Below the pieces are notes generated by a model. That model made no database searches and was not told the origin of the DNA. It saw only the letters and a list, made by a program, of their open reading frames with translations. DNA of 64,000 bases. Source: Xylanibacter ruminicola (lineage in GTDB: Bacteria > Bacteroidota > Bacteroidia > Bacteroidales > Bacteroidaceae). Shown here one piece after another: positions 1 through 8,495 of the stretch (within the stretch, counting starts at the first letter, position 1; every line of letters begins with the position of its first letter). The translations under genes and the position numbers were made by a program. The stretch spans positions 62,001-126,000 of the forward strand of contig NZ_FNRF01000005.1 of NCBI RefSeq assembly GCF_900107775.1, read 5' to 3'.

Positions 1-277
1 CGCCAGGTCTCAGTATGATATTAAATGTACGGCTGGGACAGCCTTCACCCATAAAGTCAAGACTAACCAAGGTTACATCTTCTACAGGAACGGATAGCGA
101 GAAGCGGCCGTTCTGAACGGTCCCTACGTCATGTCCAAGAGAACCCGTGGCAAGACCAATTACGGTGCCATCTTTCACTGCAGGCACTTCGCCTGTGATT
201 GTTGCGGTTTGGGTTTGCGCCAGTCCCATCATTGCGATGAGGGCGAGCATTGCGGTAATAATAGTTTTCTTTTTCAT
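1..277 (-). CDS. Exported DUF4369-like protein, N-terminal part (cut by window edge)
   Basis: The reading frame starts at the ATG complementary to 275-277 and runs off the left edge after 92 codons. It opens with a clear signal peptide (MKKKTIITAMLALIAMMGLA, cleavage near AQT). The mature part has alternating beta-strand segments and a DVGTVQNGRFSLSVPV stretch. That resembles the DUF4369 domain at the N-terminus of many Bacteroidota thiol-disulfide (TlpA/AhpC-like) proteins. The thioredoxin part, if present, is outside the window, so the activity is inferred. A TAnnTTTG box (complement of 308-315) lies about 30 bases upstream and fits its promoter. It is divergent from the next gene. Confidence 0.6.
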   Translation of the reverse strand, partial: MKKKTIITAMLALIAMMGLAQTQTATITGEVPAVKDGTVIGLATGSLGHDVGTVQNGRFSLSVPVEDVTLVSLDFMGEGCPSRTFNIILRPG

Positions 278-307
278 AATGATACAAAATTTGGTTGAAT
301 CCGACAG

Positions 308-315
308 CAAAGATA
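308..315 (-). promoter_or_regulatory. -7 box (TATCTTTG) for the exported DUF4369-like gene
   Basis: The complement of CAAAGATA reads TATCTTTG, a perfect Bacteroidota -7 element, about 30 bases before the ATG at 277. I could not assign a confident -33 element. Confidence 0.5.
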
Positions 316-481
316 TGAAATAAAAGGTGAATGACGCAAGTGTTTTTCAAGAAAACTGCAATAGGGGGTGTTGCAAGCGTTTTTCAGCTAAACATCTGAT
401 AACATGCCAGTTAAGTAAAACAGCAACATCAAAAAAGTGGCTGAGAGGGACGGGCTGATAAGCAAAAAACGCCGAAAAATC

Positions 482-512
482 TTGGTCATATTGCGAAAAG
501 ACTGTATTTTTG
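482..512 (+). promoter_or_regulatory. Bacteroidota promoter for the TPR regulator
   Basis: TTGG (482-485), 19 bases, then TATTTTTG (505-512). The ATG at 532 follows 19 bases later, so the leader is short. Confidence 0.6.
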
Positions 513-531
513 CACACAAATATTAATCAAT

Positions 532-1971
532 ATGAAGAAACCGTTAATCATACTAACCATCATGCTTGTCGTGACAGGTTGCACAGGGTGGCAGAACCCG
601 CTCATCAAGCAGGCTTGGCAGGAGATAGACGACAAGCCCGAAGCAGCCAGAACCATTCTGGCCAAGGTGCATTACAACTCTTTGTCGGAGAGCGACAAGG
701 CCGAGTACGGACTGCTGAGTGCAATCGTTGACTATGAAACCAGCAGAAAACCTGAAAACGACTCGCTGATATCGGTCAGCATTACCTATTATAATCAGCA
801 TGGCGACGATTGGCATCGCGGTCGTGCCTATTTCTATCGTGGAGCCGTCAGAATGTTTAAGTTCGGTAATATCCCCGAGGCCGTGGGCGACTTCAAAGTG
901 GCAGAAACGATCGCAGAGCAATCCAACGACGAAGAGCTGAAAAGCCGGGTGTACGAACGACTGTTTTATGCCAACTTCTATATCGGTAGCAACACCTCGG
1001 TCATTAAGTATGCACGAAAGCTGTTGAACAGCAGCACCCACCTTAACGATAGCACCATGATGCTGAAAAGCATGCTGATGTGCGCCACCGCCCATGCCGA
1101 CATGGACAGGATGGACAGCGCATACGCCTATATAAAGAAAGGTATAAAGCTGAAGAAGGATGTAGACTGGTTCCAGCTGGTCGATGTAGACGCCAACGGT
1201 ATCAGATGGTATCTCACGATGGCCTACATCCGTAAAGCCCAAGGGCAATACGATAGCGCCATAGAACTTGCGAAGGTAGGTATGACCGATATAGACCAGA
1301 AGACACGCATGAAAAGCATGCAGCTGCTGGCCGAACTATACGAACAGACAGGCGACAAGAAGCAGGCAGAAGAGACCAAAATGCAGCTAAAAGAGTACGA
1401 AGACTCTATGAAATACGTCAAGCTGGGCATGCAAATGATAGACTGGCAAAACACATTTGATGAGCGCCAGCAAACTCAGGAGTTCTACAGGCAAACGGCA
1501 TGGATGCAAGGGGTGATAACCATGATAGTCATACTGGCAGCACTGGCCATAGGCATCGGCTTGTGGCTACACCGCCGAAAGGTGCGCCGACTGAGCCACC
1601 AGTTGGACGAAGATGCACAAAGCACCAACGAGCTGCGTTCAAAGATGGGACTACTTGAGAACCGCATGGAGCGCATATCCAATACACTGCTGATTGGCAC
1701 ACAGATGTACAACCAGTTGCAGCAGCGCCAATGTATAGCCGAGGCTACAGCCAAAGAACAGCAAAGTCTGGTTGACTACTTTACCCAGCTACGCCCCAAA
1801 CGCTGGCAGGAGTGGCAACGCAAATACAACAATCTGTCGACAGCACAATACATTTTTCTGATTATGCAAGACGACCTACACTACGACGACGAAGCCATCG
1901 CTAATGCTCTGAATGTAAAGCGCACATCGGTAAGAAGCATGCGTTCGAGGATTAAGAGCCGGGAGAGGTAA
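532..1971 (+). CDS. TPR-containing lipoprotein/membrane regulator with C-terminal HTH-like domain
   Basis: The 479-residue protein starts with a lipoprotein-type signal (VTGC lipobox, Cys17). A long helical TPR-like region follows to about residue 310, then one membrane segment (about 325-346) ending in basic residues. A cytoplasmic coiled coil leads to a C-terminal helical domain (about 425-479) whose last helices look like a helix-turn-helix with a basic end (RTSVRSMRSRIKSRER). This is the layout of Bacteroidota membrane regulators related to SusR, but the C-terminus does not clearly match DUF6377. It probably senses something in the periplasm and acts on DNA, which is inferred. The ATG at 532 is preferred over an overlapping out-of-frame start because it gives the signal peptide and fits the promoter. 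Confidence 0.7.
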   Translation: MKKPLIILTIMLVVTGCTGWQNPLIKQAWQEIDDKPEAARTILAKVHYNSLSESDKAEYGLLSAIVDYETSRKPENDSLISVSITYYNQHGDDWHRGRAYFYRGAVRMFKFGNIPEAVGDFKVAETIAEQSNDEELKSRVYERLFYANFYIGSNTSVIKYARKLLNSSTHLNDSTMMLKSMLMCATAHADMDRMDSAYAYIKKGIKLKKDVDWFQLVDVDANGIRWYLTMAYIRKAQGQYDSAIELAKVGMTDIDQKTRMKSMQLLAELYEQTGDKKQAEETKMQLKEYEDSMKYVKLGMQMIDWQNTFDERQQTQEFYRQTAWMQGVITMIVILAALAIGIGLWLHRRKVRRLSHQLDEDAQSTNELRSKMGLLENRMERISNTLLIGTQMYNQLQQRQCIAEATAKEQQSLVDYFTQLRPKRWQEWQRKYNNLSTAQYIFLIMQDDLHYDDEAIANALNVKRTSVRSMRSRIKSRER

Positions 1972-1995
1972 GAATAAACTTTTTTGGCAAATTAC

Positions 1996-2026
1996 TTGGT
2001 CTTTAAAATAAAAATAGGTATATTTG
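1996..2026 (+). promoter_or_regulatory. Bacteroidota promoter for the DUF6377 regulator
   Basis: TTGG (1996-1999), 19 bases, TATATTTG (2019-2026), 23 bases before the ATG at 2050. The gene therefore has its own promoter despite the 78-base gap to the preceding gene. Confidence 0.65.
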
Positions 2027-2049
2027 CAGCCAAAACAATTAACTAAAAG

Positions 2050-3723
2050 ATGAGGAAAGAACTACTTCTATGCTTATTGCTGGCTATAACCAACACGATG
2101 CTGGCCGATGAGAAACTGGATCTGGAGGCTTACTGCCAGCAGATTGACCATGCTATAGCCCACTCTGCCGACTATGTGGCTGCACATGAGAAGAAGATCA
2201 GCGAGACCAAAAGGGCACTGGCATTCGAAACAACACCCAAGAACAAATATCAGATAAACTTTCAGCTTTACGAGTTGTACCGTGCTTTTGTAAGCGACTC
2301 GGCCATGTACCACCTAACGGAGTGTATTAAACTGGCCGACCAGTTGGGCGATGCTTCGGGGGCTGTAAAATGCCGTGCGCTGATGGCTATCAGATGCTCG
2401 AATATCGGTATGTATGATGAAGCACTGAACACACTCGACTCGATACATCCCGTGGGTATCGACACGCTATCATTGGGTATTTACTACGAGGCATATAATA
2501 ATGTATATAGCGAGCTGGCCTACTACACCCGATTGGCGCACATGAAGCAGACCTACCAGGCCAAAGCCGACCATTACAAGAAACTGATGATGGAGATACT
2601 GCCGCCTACCTACGAAACACGCTTTTTACGACTGGAACAGCAGGCACAGGTGGAAGGAAAACTCGAAGAGGCCATGAGGATTAATGACGAATGGCTCAAG
2701 ACGGTAGAACCAGGCAGTCATCCTTATGCGCTGGTGGCACTATACCGCTACATTGAATACAAGCTGCAGGGCAACAAACCCCAGATGATGCACTGGCTGG
2801 TAGAATCGGTATTGGCCGATATACGTAATGCTGCCATGGACCAGGGATCGATGTGGGAACTGGCCAACGAACTGATGCTGAACGGTGATATCGACAAGGC
2901 ATCGAGCTACATCAGCTTTACCAGCGACTGCGCTAACCGCTACGGATCGCGCCAACGCAACTGGCAGATAGCCCCACTGCTGACTACCATTGCCAAGAAC
3001 TACAAAACCAAGAGCGAGCATACCACCAACCAGCTTCGCATGCTGTTGGTAGCCATCAGCTTGTTGCTTTTACTACTGTTAGGCGTACTGTTCTTCCTGC
3101 GTCGCCGCAACCTGCAGTTGGACACCGCCCGTATGGCACTGAAAGGCAAGAACGACGAACTGGCCACAGCCAACAGTCAGTTAGCCACCCAAACCGAAGA
3201 GTTGTCAACACTTAACTCTCAATTATCATCTCTCAACTCTCAATTATCCGAGAGTAACCGCGTAAAAGAGGAGTACATCGGACGATTCATGAGTCTGTGT
3301 TCGCAGTATATCGACAAATTGGACGACTATCGCAAGATGGTGAACAAGAAGATGAAGAACAAGGAACTGGAGGATTTGTTCCGTCTGTCGAAATCTACCG
3401 AACTCAAGGAGAAAGAGCTGGAAGAGCTGTATCAGAACTTCGACTCGGTGTTCCTGCACCTGTTCCCCAATTTCGTGAACGACTTCAATGCCCTGCTACA
3501 GGACGATATGCAGGTACACCCCAAGGAGGAGAACCGACTGACCACAGAAATAAGAATTTTTGCCCTGATACGACTGGGAATCGAAGACTCGTCGAAGATT
3601 GCCGAATTCCTACATTATAGCGTTAATACCATATATAATTATCGTGCGCGTATCAAGAACGGTGCACTAGACAATCGCGAGAGTTTTGAACGGCGTATCA
3701 AGCAGTTAGGCAATATACAATAG
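2050..3723 (+). CDS. DUF6377-type (SusR-like) membrane regulator
   Basis: The 557-residue protein has a signal peptide (ends near MLADEK), a periplasmic TPR-like domain to about residue 325, one membrane segment (331-351), and a cytoplasmic coiled coil (about 355-410). The motif RVKEEYIGRF then leads to a C-terminal helix-turn-helix-like region (ALIRLGIEDSSKIAEFLHYS then TIYNYRARIKN). The same layout and the KEEYIGRF motif occur in the regulator at 35718-37355, so the two are paralogues. The family includes regulators of the SusR type. The target is unknown: no PUL is adjacent, and the efflux operon downstream has its own promoter. The coiled coil contains a short DNA repeat (3211-3252) written into the coding frame. 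A strong terminator follows at 3771-3806. Confidence 0.75.
   Translation: MRKELLLCLLLAITNTMLADEKLDLEAYCQQIDHAIAHSADYVAAHEKKISETKRALAFETTPKNKYQINFQLYELYRAFVSDSAMYHLTECIKLADQLGDASGAVKCRALMAIRCSNIGMYDEALNTLDSIHPVGIDTLSLGIYYEAYNNVYSELAYYTRLAHMKQTYQAKADHYKKLMMEILPPTYETRFLRLEQQAQVEGKLEEAMRINDEWLKTVEPGSHPYALVALYRYIEYKLQGNKPQMMHWLVESVLADIRNAAMDQGSMWELANELMLNGDIDKASSYISFTSDCANRYGSRQRNWQIAPLLTTIAKNYKTKSEHTTNQLRMLLVAISLLLLLLLGVLFFLRRRNLQLDTARMALKGKNDELATANSQLATQTEELSTLNSQLSSLNSQLSESNRVKEEYIGRFMSLCSQYIDKLDDYRKMVNKKMKNKELEDLFRLSKSTELKEKELEELYQNFDSVFLHLFPNFVNDFNALLQDDMQVHPKEENRLTTEIRIFALIRLGIEDSSKIAEFLHYSVNTIYNYRARIKNGALDNRESFERRIKQLGNIQ
3211..3252 (+). repeat. Interspersed AATTGAGA-type repeat inside a coding frame
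   Basis: CTCTCAATTATC occurs twice within 42 bases (from about 3216 and from 3236). On the complementary strand it reads GATAATTGAGAGTTGAGAG, the same style as the intergenic repeats at 5205-5245 and 7237-7277. Here it encodes the coiled-coil units LNSQLSSLNSQLSESN. Confidence 0.55.
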
Positions 3724-3770
3724 CATCTTACAGTTAACAAAATATTATAAAAAAATTGAAATTATCCACT

Positions 3771-3806
3771 AATTGGCGGCTAAATTCTACTAACCGCCAA
3801 TTTTTT
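3771..3806 (+). terminator. Rho-independent terminator after the DUF6377 regulator
   Basis: Perfect nine-base stem AATTGGCGG (3771-3779) and CCGCCAATT (3794-3802), a 14-base loop, and a run of T to 3806. It separates the regulator from the efflux operon. Confidence 0.85.
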
Positions 3807-3816
3807 GTCTATTTTA

Positions 3817-3848
3817 TTTGGAAGTTATCGATAAACTTATTACCTTTG
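3817..3848 (+). promoter_or_regulatory. Consensus promoter of the efflux operon
   Basis: TTTG (3817-3820), 20 bases, TACCTTTG (3841-3848). It sits between the terminator and the ATG at 3864. It rules out an upstream in-frame TTG at 3756, which would lie before the terminator. Confidence 0.8.
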
Positions 3849-3863
3849 CCGACGAAATCAAAT

Positions 3864-5204
3864 ATGATTGGGATGAAAAAAAGATTAGTTGTATTAAGTA
3901 TGTTGATGCTGACGCTGACAATATCAGCTCAGAAGAAATGGACCATGCAGGAGTGTATCGACTATGCAATGGCCAACAACATAACTCTGCAGAAGTCAAA
4001 ACTGCAGAAGCAGAGTGCAACCGAAGACCTGAAGGGTTCGAAGGCCGCATTACTGCCTACTTTGAACGCATCCACCAACCAGAGCGTGGGTTACCAGCCC
4101 TGGAAGGATTCGGGTGTATCTACTGTTACCAATGGCATGGTAAACACCAAAGTTGACAAGACGTATTATAATGGTTCGTATGCCGTTAATGCCCAATGGA
4201 CGGTTTGGAACGGCAACCGGAACACCAATACCATCAAGTTAAACAAGATAACTGAAGACGAAGCTGAACTGCAGAGTAAGGAAACGGCCAACAGCATTCA
4301 GGAGCGTATTGCCCAACTCTACACCCAGATTCTGTATCTGGATGAGAACGTGAAGGTGAACGAGCAGATGCTGGAGACCGCTAAGAAAAATGAGGAGCGC
4401 GGACAGGAGATGGTAAACGTGGGTAAGATGAGCAAGGCCGATCTGGCCCAGCTGAGTGCCCAGCGAGCCACCGACGAGTATAACATTGTAGAGACTCGCA
4501 GTCAGCTGTTGAACTACAAACTGCAGCTGAAGCAGTTGTTGGAGATTACCGACGAGACAGAGTTTGACGTGGCTATCCCTGAGATTACTGACACGATGGT
4601 ACTAAAAGAGGTGCCCACCCTGCAGGGTGTTTACGAACAGGCACTGCTGAACCGTCCTGAGATTGAGCGCTCTAAGTTAGCCATCAAGAGCAGCGACGTA
4701 AACCTCTCGGTAGCAAAAGCCGGTTGGCTGCCCACCGTTAGTATGACAGGTAGCTTTGGCACCAGCACCAACTCGCTGAGTTCGAACGGCTGGGGCAAGC
4801 AGATGAAGACCAACTTTGATGCGATGGCAGGTGTTTCGGTAAGTGTGCCCATCTTTGATGGCAGATCAACCAAAACATCGGTAAACAAGGCCAAGATACA
4901 ACAGCTGTCGGCACAGCTCGATTTGTTGGACCAGCAGAAGACCCTCTACTCTACCATTCAGGAGTACTGGCTGAATGCCCAGACCAACCAGCAGAAGTAC
5001 AAGGCTGCCTGCGCTACCGTTGAGAGCGAGCATCAGAGTTATGATCTGCTACAGGAACAGTTCCGCCTGGGACTGAAGAACATCGTAGAACTGATGACTG
5101 GTAAGGACAACCTGCTCTCGGCTCAGCAGAACCAGTTGCAGTCGAAGTATCAGACTATCTACAACCAGCAGATGCTGAAGTTCTACGAAACGGGAGAGAT
5201 GTAA
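3864..5204 (+). CDS. TolC-family outer membrane efflux protein
   Basis: About 446 residues, within the family's usual size. The signal peptide (core KKRLVVLSMLMLTLTISAQ) is followed by the typical TolC opening WTMQECIDYAMANNITLQ. Two similar long alpha-helical hairpin halves follow, each with beta-strand stretches (NAQWTVWNG and VSVPIFDGR). It should form the outer-membrane and periplasmic tunnel of a tripartite exporter with the three genes that follow. ATG 3864 is chosen because it lies 15 bases after the -7 box; ATG 3873 (MKKRL) is an equally good alternative. First gene of a six-gene operon. The substrate cannot be read from the sequence. Confidence 0.9.
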   Translation: MIGMKKRLVVLSMLMLTLTISAQKKWTMQECIDYAMANNITLQKSKLQKQSATEDLKGSKAALLPTLNASTNQSVGYQPWKDSGVSTVTNGMVNTKVDKTYYNGSYAVNAQWTVWNGNRNTNTIKLNKITEDEAELQSKETANSIQERIAQLYTQILYLDENVKVNEQMLETAKKNEERGQEMVNVGKMSKADLAQLSAQRATDEYNIVETRSQLLNYKLQLKQLLEITDETEFDVAIPEITDTMVLKEVPTLQGVYEQALLNRPEIERSKLAIKSSDVNLSVAKAGWLPTVSMTGSFGTSTNSLSSNGWGKQMKTNFDAMAGVSVSVPIFDGRSTKTSVNKAKIQQLSAQLDLLDQQKTLYSTIQEYWLNAQTNQQKYKAACATVESEHQSYDLLQEQFRLGLKNIVELMTGKDNLLSAQQNQLQSKYQTIYNQQMLKFYETGEM

Positions 5205-5245
5205 TAATTGACAATTTACAATTGAGAATTGAGAATTTTAGAGAT
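5205..5245. repeat. AATTGACAATT-type mosaic repeat in the operon
   Basis: A 41-base AT-rich spacer made of AATTGA[CG]AATT-like units. It lies between the TolC and adaptor genes and resembles 7237-7277 in the same operon. It can fold on itself because AATT-centred units are partly palindromic. Confidence 0.6.
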
Positions 5246-6475
5246 ATGAAAAAGATCGGTAAGAAAGGATGGATTGGTATCGGCGTTGTGGCCGTTATCG
5301 TAATTTTTGCCCTGGTTAAATGCACAGGTGGCAAGAAAGAAGAGAAGATTAGCTTTGATACCGCAAAGGTAGAGAAAACAAATATCCAAACCAGCATTAC
5401 AGCTACTGGAACCATCGAGCCTGTGACCAGCGTAACCGTTGGTACCCAGGTGAGTGGTATCGTCAGTCATCTGTATGTAGATTACAACAGCGTAGTAAAG
5501 AAGGGACAGGTGATTGCCGAACTGGACCGCACCAACCTGATTAGCGAACTGAACACAGCCAAGGCTAACCTGAGCAGTGCCCAGAGCTCGCTTAACTACC
5601 AGCTGAGTAATTATAATAGGTATAAAGAGCTGTACAACAAAGGTCTGGTAAGCGCCGATGAGTACGAAAACGCCCGTTTGCAGTATCTGCAGGCCAAGGA
5701 GCAGGTAAACACATCGAAGGAGAGCGTACAGAAGGCTCAGACCAACCTGGGCTATGCCACTATCACATCGCCTATCGATGGTGTCATCCTGTCGAAATCT
5801 GTTGAAGAGGGTCAGACCGTTGCCGCGTCGTTCAACACCCCTGAGCTGTTTGTGATTGCTCAGGACCTGACCGACATGCGTGTGATTGCCGATATCGACG
5901 AGGCTGACATAGGTGGCGTTAAAGAGGGACAGCGTGTAAGCTTTACCGTAGATGCCTTCCCAGATGATCAGTTCGAAGGCCGCGTAACACAGGTTCGTCA
6001 GCAGGCCACCACCGAGAGCAATGTGGTAACCTACGAGGTGGTTATTTCGGCCCCCAACAACGACCTGAAGTTGAAACCAGGCCTGACAGCCAACGTAACC
6101 ATCTTTACTTTGGAGAAGAACGACGTACTGGCCGTTCCTTCTAAGGCATTGCGATTCCATCCCAACGAGGCTTTGCTGCAGAAGGGTGAGACCATCGAGG
6201 ATTGCGAGGGCGACCACAAGCTGTGGACCAAGGAAGGCACAGTATTCAAGGCTCACAAGGTTGAGGTTGGTACCAGCAACGGTATCATGACCGAGATTAC
6301 TGGCGGCATAAAAGTTGGTACTGAGATTCTGACCGACTTTAACATCAGCGGTGGTGCTGCCGAGGCAGAACAGCAGCAGGCAAGCAACCCATTCATGCCA
6401 CGTCCAGGTGGAAACAGAAATAACAACAATAACAAACAAGGCGGACAAGCTGGCGGTGGTGCACCACAAAGATAA
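5246..6475 (+). CDS. HlyD/RND-type periplasmic adaptor subunit
   Basis: 409 residues from ATG 5246. It opens with basic residues and one N-terminal membrane segment (KKGWIGIGVVAVIVIFALVK), then a lipoyl/biotinyl-like half motif (GTIEPVTSVTVGTQVSG), a long helical hairpin (about 80-165), the second lipoyl half (ATITSPIDGVILS) and beta-barrel domains. The C-terminus is low-complexity (Gln, Asn and Gly rich). Such adaptors bridge the MacB-type permease to TolC. The upstream TTG at 5222 lies inside the AT-rich repeat and is unlikely. The stop is five bases from the next ATG, so translation is probably coupled. Confidence 0.9.
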   Translation: MKKIGKKGWIGIGVVAVIVIFALVKCTGGKKEEKISFDTAKVEKTNIQTSITATGTIEPVTSVTVGTQVSGIVSHLYVDYNSVVKKGQVIAELDRTNLISELNTAKANLSSAQSSLNYQLSNYNRYKELYNKGLVSADEYENARLQYLQAKEQVNTSKESVQKAQTNLGYATITSPIDGVILSKSVEEGQTVAASFNTPELFVIAQDLTDMRVIADIDEADIGGVKEGQRVSFTVDAFPDDQFEGRVTQVRQQATTESNVVTYEVVISAPNNDLKLKPGLTANVTIFTLEKNDVLAVPSKALRFHPNEALLQKGETIEDCEGDHKLWTKEGTVFKAHKVEVGTSNGIMTEITGGIKVGTEILTDFNISGGAAEAEQQQASNPFMPRPGGNRNNNNNKQGGQAGGGAPQR

Positions 6476-6480
6476 GCGTT

Positions 6481-7236
6481 ATGGAAGAAGAGAAGAAAGT
6501 AGTTATTGAACTGCAGAACGTTAAGCGCTACTTCCAGGTGGGCAGTGAAACGGTGAAGGCCTTGCGAGGTGTCTCGTTCAAGATTTACGAGGGTGAGTTT
6601 GTTACCATCCAAGGCACATCGGGCTCGGGTAAGAGTACACTGCTTAACCAGTTGGGCTGTCTCGACACGCCCACCAGCGGCGAGTATCTGCTGGATGGCA
6701 TTGCCGTGCGCACCATGTCGAAGACCCAGCGCGCCAAGCTGCGTAACCGTAAGATTGGCTTTGTGTTCCAGAATTACAATCTGCTGGCCAAAACCACAGC
6801 TCTGGAGAATGTGGAACTGCCCCTGATGTACAACTCAGAGATTTCGGCCTCGGAGCGTCGTCGCAAAGCTATGGAAGCCTTGAAGGCAGTAGGACTTGAA
6901 GACCGTATGTATCACAAGTCGAACCAGATGTCGGGAGGTCAGATGCAGCGTGTAGCCATCGCCCGTGCGCTGGTTAACGATCCCGCTGTGCTGTTGGCCG
7001 ACGAGGCAACAGGTAACCTTGATACACGTACATCGTTCGAGATGCTGGTACTGTTCCAGGAGCTCTACAAGCAGGGCCACACTATTATCTTTGTGACCCA
7101 CAACCCTGAGATTGCTGAGTATTCGAGTCGTAATATCAACCTGCGCGACGGTAAGATTCGCGAGGATACCATCAATACCAATATCAAGTCGGCAGCCGAG
7201 GCACTGGCACAGTTGCCTGCTCCGCAGGATGATTGA
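6481..7236 (+). CDS. ABC transporter ATP-binding subunit (MacB/LolD type)
   Basis: 251 residues with a complete ATPase set: Walker A GTSGSGKST (45-53), Q-loop in FVFQNYNL, signature MSGGQMQRVAIARAL, Walker B VLLADEATGNLD and switch His in VTHNPE. The signature and D-loop match the MacB/LolD/FtsE group that energises FtsX-fold permeases. It should pair with the permease encoded 41 bases downstream to drive export from the periplasm through the adaptor and TolC. Confidence 0.93.
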   Translation: MEEEKKVVIELQNVKRYFQVGSETVKALRGVSFKIYEGEFVTIQGTSGSGKSTLLNQLGCLDTPTSGEYLLDGIAVRTMSKTQRAKLRNRKIGFVFQNYNLLAKTTALENVELPLMYNSEISASERRRKAMEALKAVGLEDRMYHKSNQMSGGQMQRVAIARALVNDPAVLLADEATGNLDTRTSFEMLVLFQELYKQGHTIIFVTHNPEIAEYSSRNINLRDGKIREDTINTNIKSAAEALAQLPAPQDD

Positions 7237-7277
7237 TAATTGAAAATTGACAATTGATAATTGAAAATTAAGTATTA
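7237..7277. repeat. AATTGAAAATTGACAATT-type mosaic repeat in the operon
   Basis: The whole gap between ATPase and permease genes is a string of AATTGA[AC]AATT-like units. It is closely related to 5205-5245. Confidence 0.6.
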
Positions 7278-8495
7278 ATGAATATACTGAATCTGTTTAA
7301 AGTAAGTCTGAAGGCCGTAGCGAATAATAAGATGCGCTCGTTCCTGTCGATGCTGGGTATCATCATCGGCGTGGCAGCGGTGATTATTATGATGAGCATC
7401 GGTCAGGGCTCGAAAGAGAGCATCCGTGCCGAACTCTCGACAATGGGTACCAACCTGCTGACAATCCGTCCTGGTGCCGATATGCGAGGTGGTGTACGAC
7501 AGGATCCGTCGAGCATGCAGACACTGAAGATGGCCGACTACGAGCGTATTGTTCGTGAGAAGCGTTTTGTTACCAAGGTATCGCCCGAGGTAACAGCCAG
7601 CGGTCAGGCCATCTATGGCAGCAAGAACACCAACGCCTCGATGTATGGCGAATCGATAGACTATCTGGACATCCGACTGTGGACCATCGAAGAGGGCGAG
7701 TGCTTTACCGAGGAGGACATCAAAAAAGCCTCGAAGGTTTGCGTGGTTGGTGCTACCATCGTTAAGGAACTGTTTGGCGAAGGTGCCGAGTGTATCGGTA
7801 AGACCATCCGCTTCAAGAGTATCCCCATGCGTATTGTGGGTGTACTGAAATCTAAGGGCTACAACTCGTGGGGTATGGACCAGGACAACGTGATTATCGC
7901 TCCCTACACCACAGTGATGAAGCGTATTGCTGCCCAGACCTATTTCTCAAGTATTGTCTGCTCGGCTGTAACCGAGGAGCTGAGTGATGCTGCCATCGAG
8001 GAGCTCACACAGATACTGCGCGACAACCACAAGCTGAAGGAGGATGCCGACGACGACTTTACCATCCGTTCGCAGGCCGAGATGATGGAAACCATGTCGA
8101 GTACGATGGACACCGTAACCATCATCCTGGTAGTGGCAGCAGCCTTCTCGCTGTTGGTAGCTGGTATTGGTATTATGAACATTATGCTAGTAAGTGTAAC
8201 CGAGCGCACCAAGGAGATTGGACTGCGCATGGCGGTAGGTGCTACCGGTCCCGTTATATCGCTACAGTTCCTGATAGAGAGTGTGCTGATATCCTTTACA
8301 GGCGGACTGATAGGCGTGATAGTGGGCGTTGGCGCCAGCACGTTCTTAGCATCGTTCGGCATGCCATCAAGCGTACCCGCCTGGAGTATCTACGTATCGT
8401 TCCTGGTATGCGTGTTTATCGGTGTACTATTCGGTTACATTCCTGCACAGAAAGCAGCAAATATGGATCCTATAGAAGCTATAAGACATGAATAA
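7278..8495 (+). CDS. MacB-like ABC permease (FtsX fold)
   Basis: 405 residues: N-terminal cytoplasmic helix with the conserved ALKAVANNKMRSFLSMLGIIIGV-like entry to membrane segment 1 (about 20-44), a large periplasmic MacB_PCD domain (about 45-270), then three C-terminal membrane segments. The first of these carries AGIGIMNIMLVSVTERTKEI, a hallmark of MacB/FtsX proteins. It couples ATP hydrolysis to movement of the adaptor and TolC. It overlaps the next gene by eight bases, so the sensor kinase is translationally coupled to the transporter. Confidence 0.92.
   Translation: MNILNLFKVSLKAVANNKMRSFLSMLGIIIGVAAVIIMMSIGQGSKESIRAELSTMGTNLLTIRPGADMRGGVRQDPSSMQTLKMADYERIVREKRFVTKVSPEVTASGQAIYGSKNTNASMYGESIDYLDIRLWTIEEGECFTEEDIKKASKVCVVGATIVKELFGEGAECIGKTIRFKSIPMRIVGVLKSKGYNSWGMDQDNVIIAPYTTVMKRIAAQTYFSSIVCSAVTEELSDAAIEELTQILRDNHKLKEDADDDFTIRSQAEMMETMSSTMDTVTIILVVAAAFSLLVAGIGIMNIMLVSVTERTKEIGLRMAVGATGPVISLQFLIESVLISFTGGLIGVIVGVGASTFLASFGMPSSVPAWSIYVSFLVCVFIGVLFGYIPAQKAANMDPIEAIRHE

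Noticed and set aside
3756..3863. Upstream in-frame TTG start for the TolC gene
   Set aside because: It precedes a strong terminator (3771-3806) and the consensus promoter (3817-3848), and would place a non-signal extension before a clear signal peptide.
5216..6469. Long open frame on the minus strand opposite the adaptor gene (417 codons)
   Set aside because: It mirrors the adaptor frame exactly. The sense protein has a complete, recognisable family pattern, and the antisense product has none. No promoter or start signal supports it.
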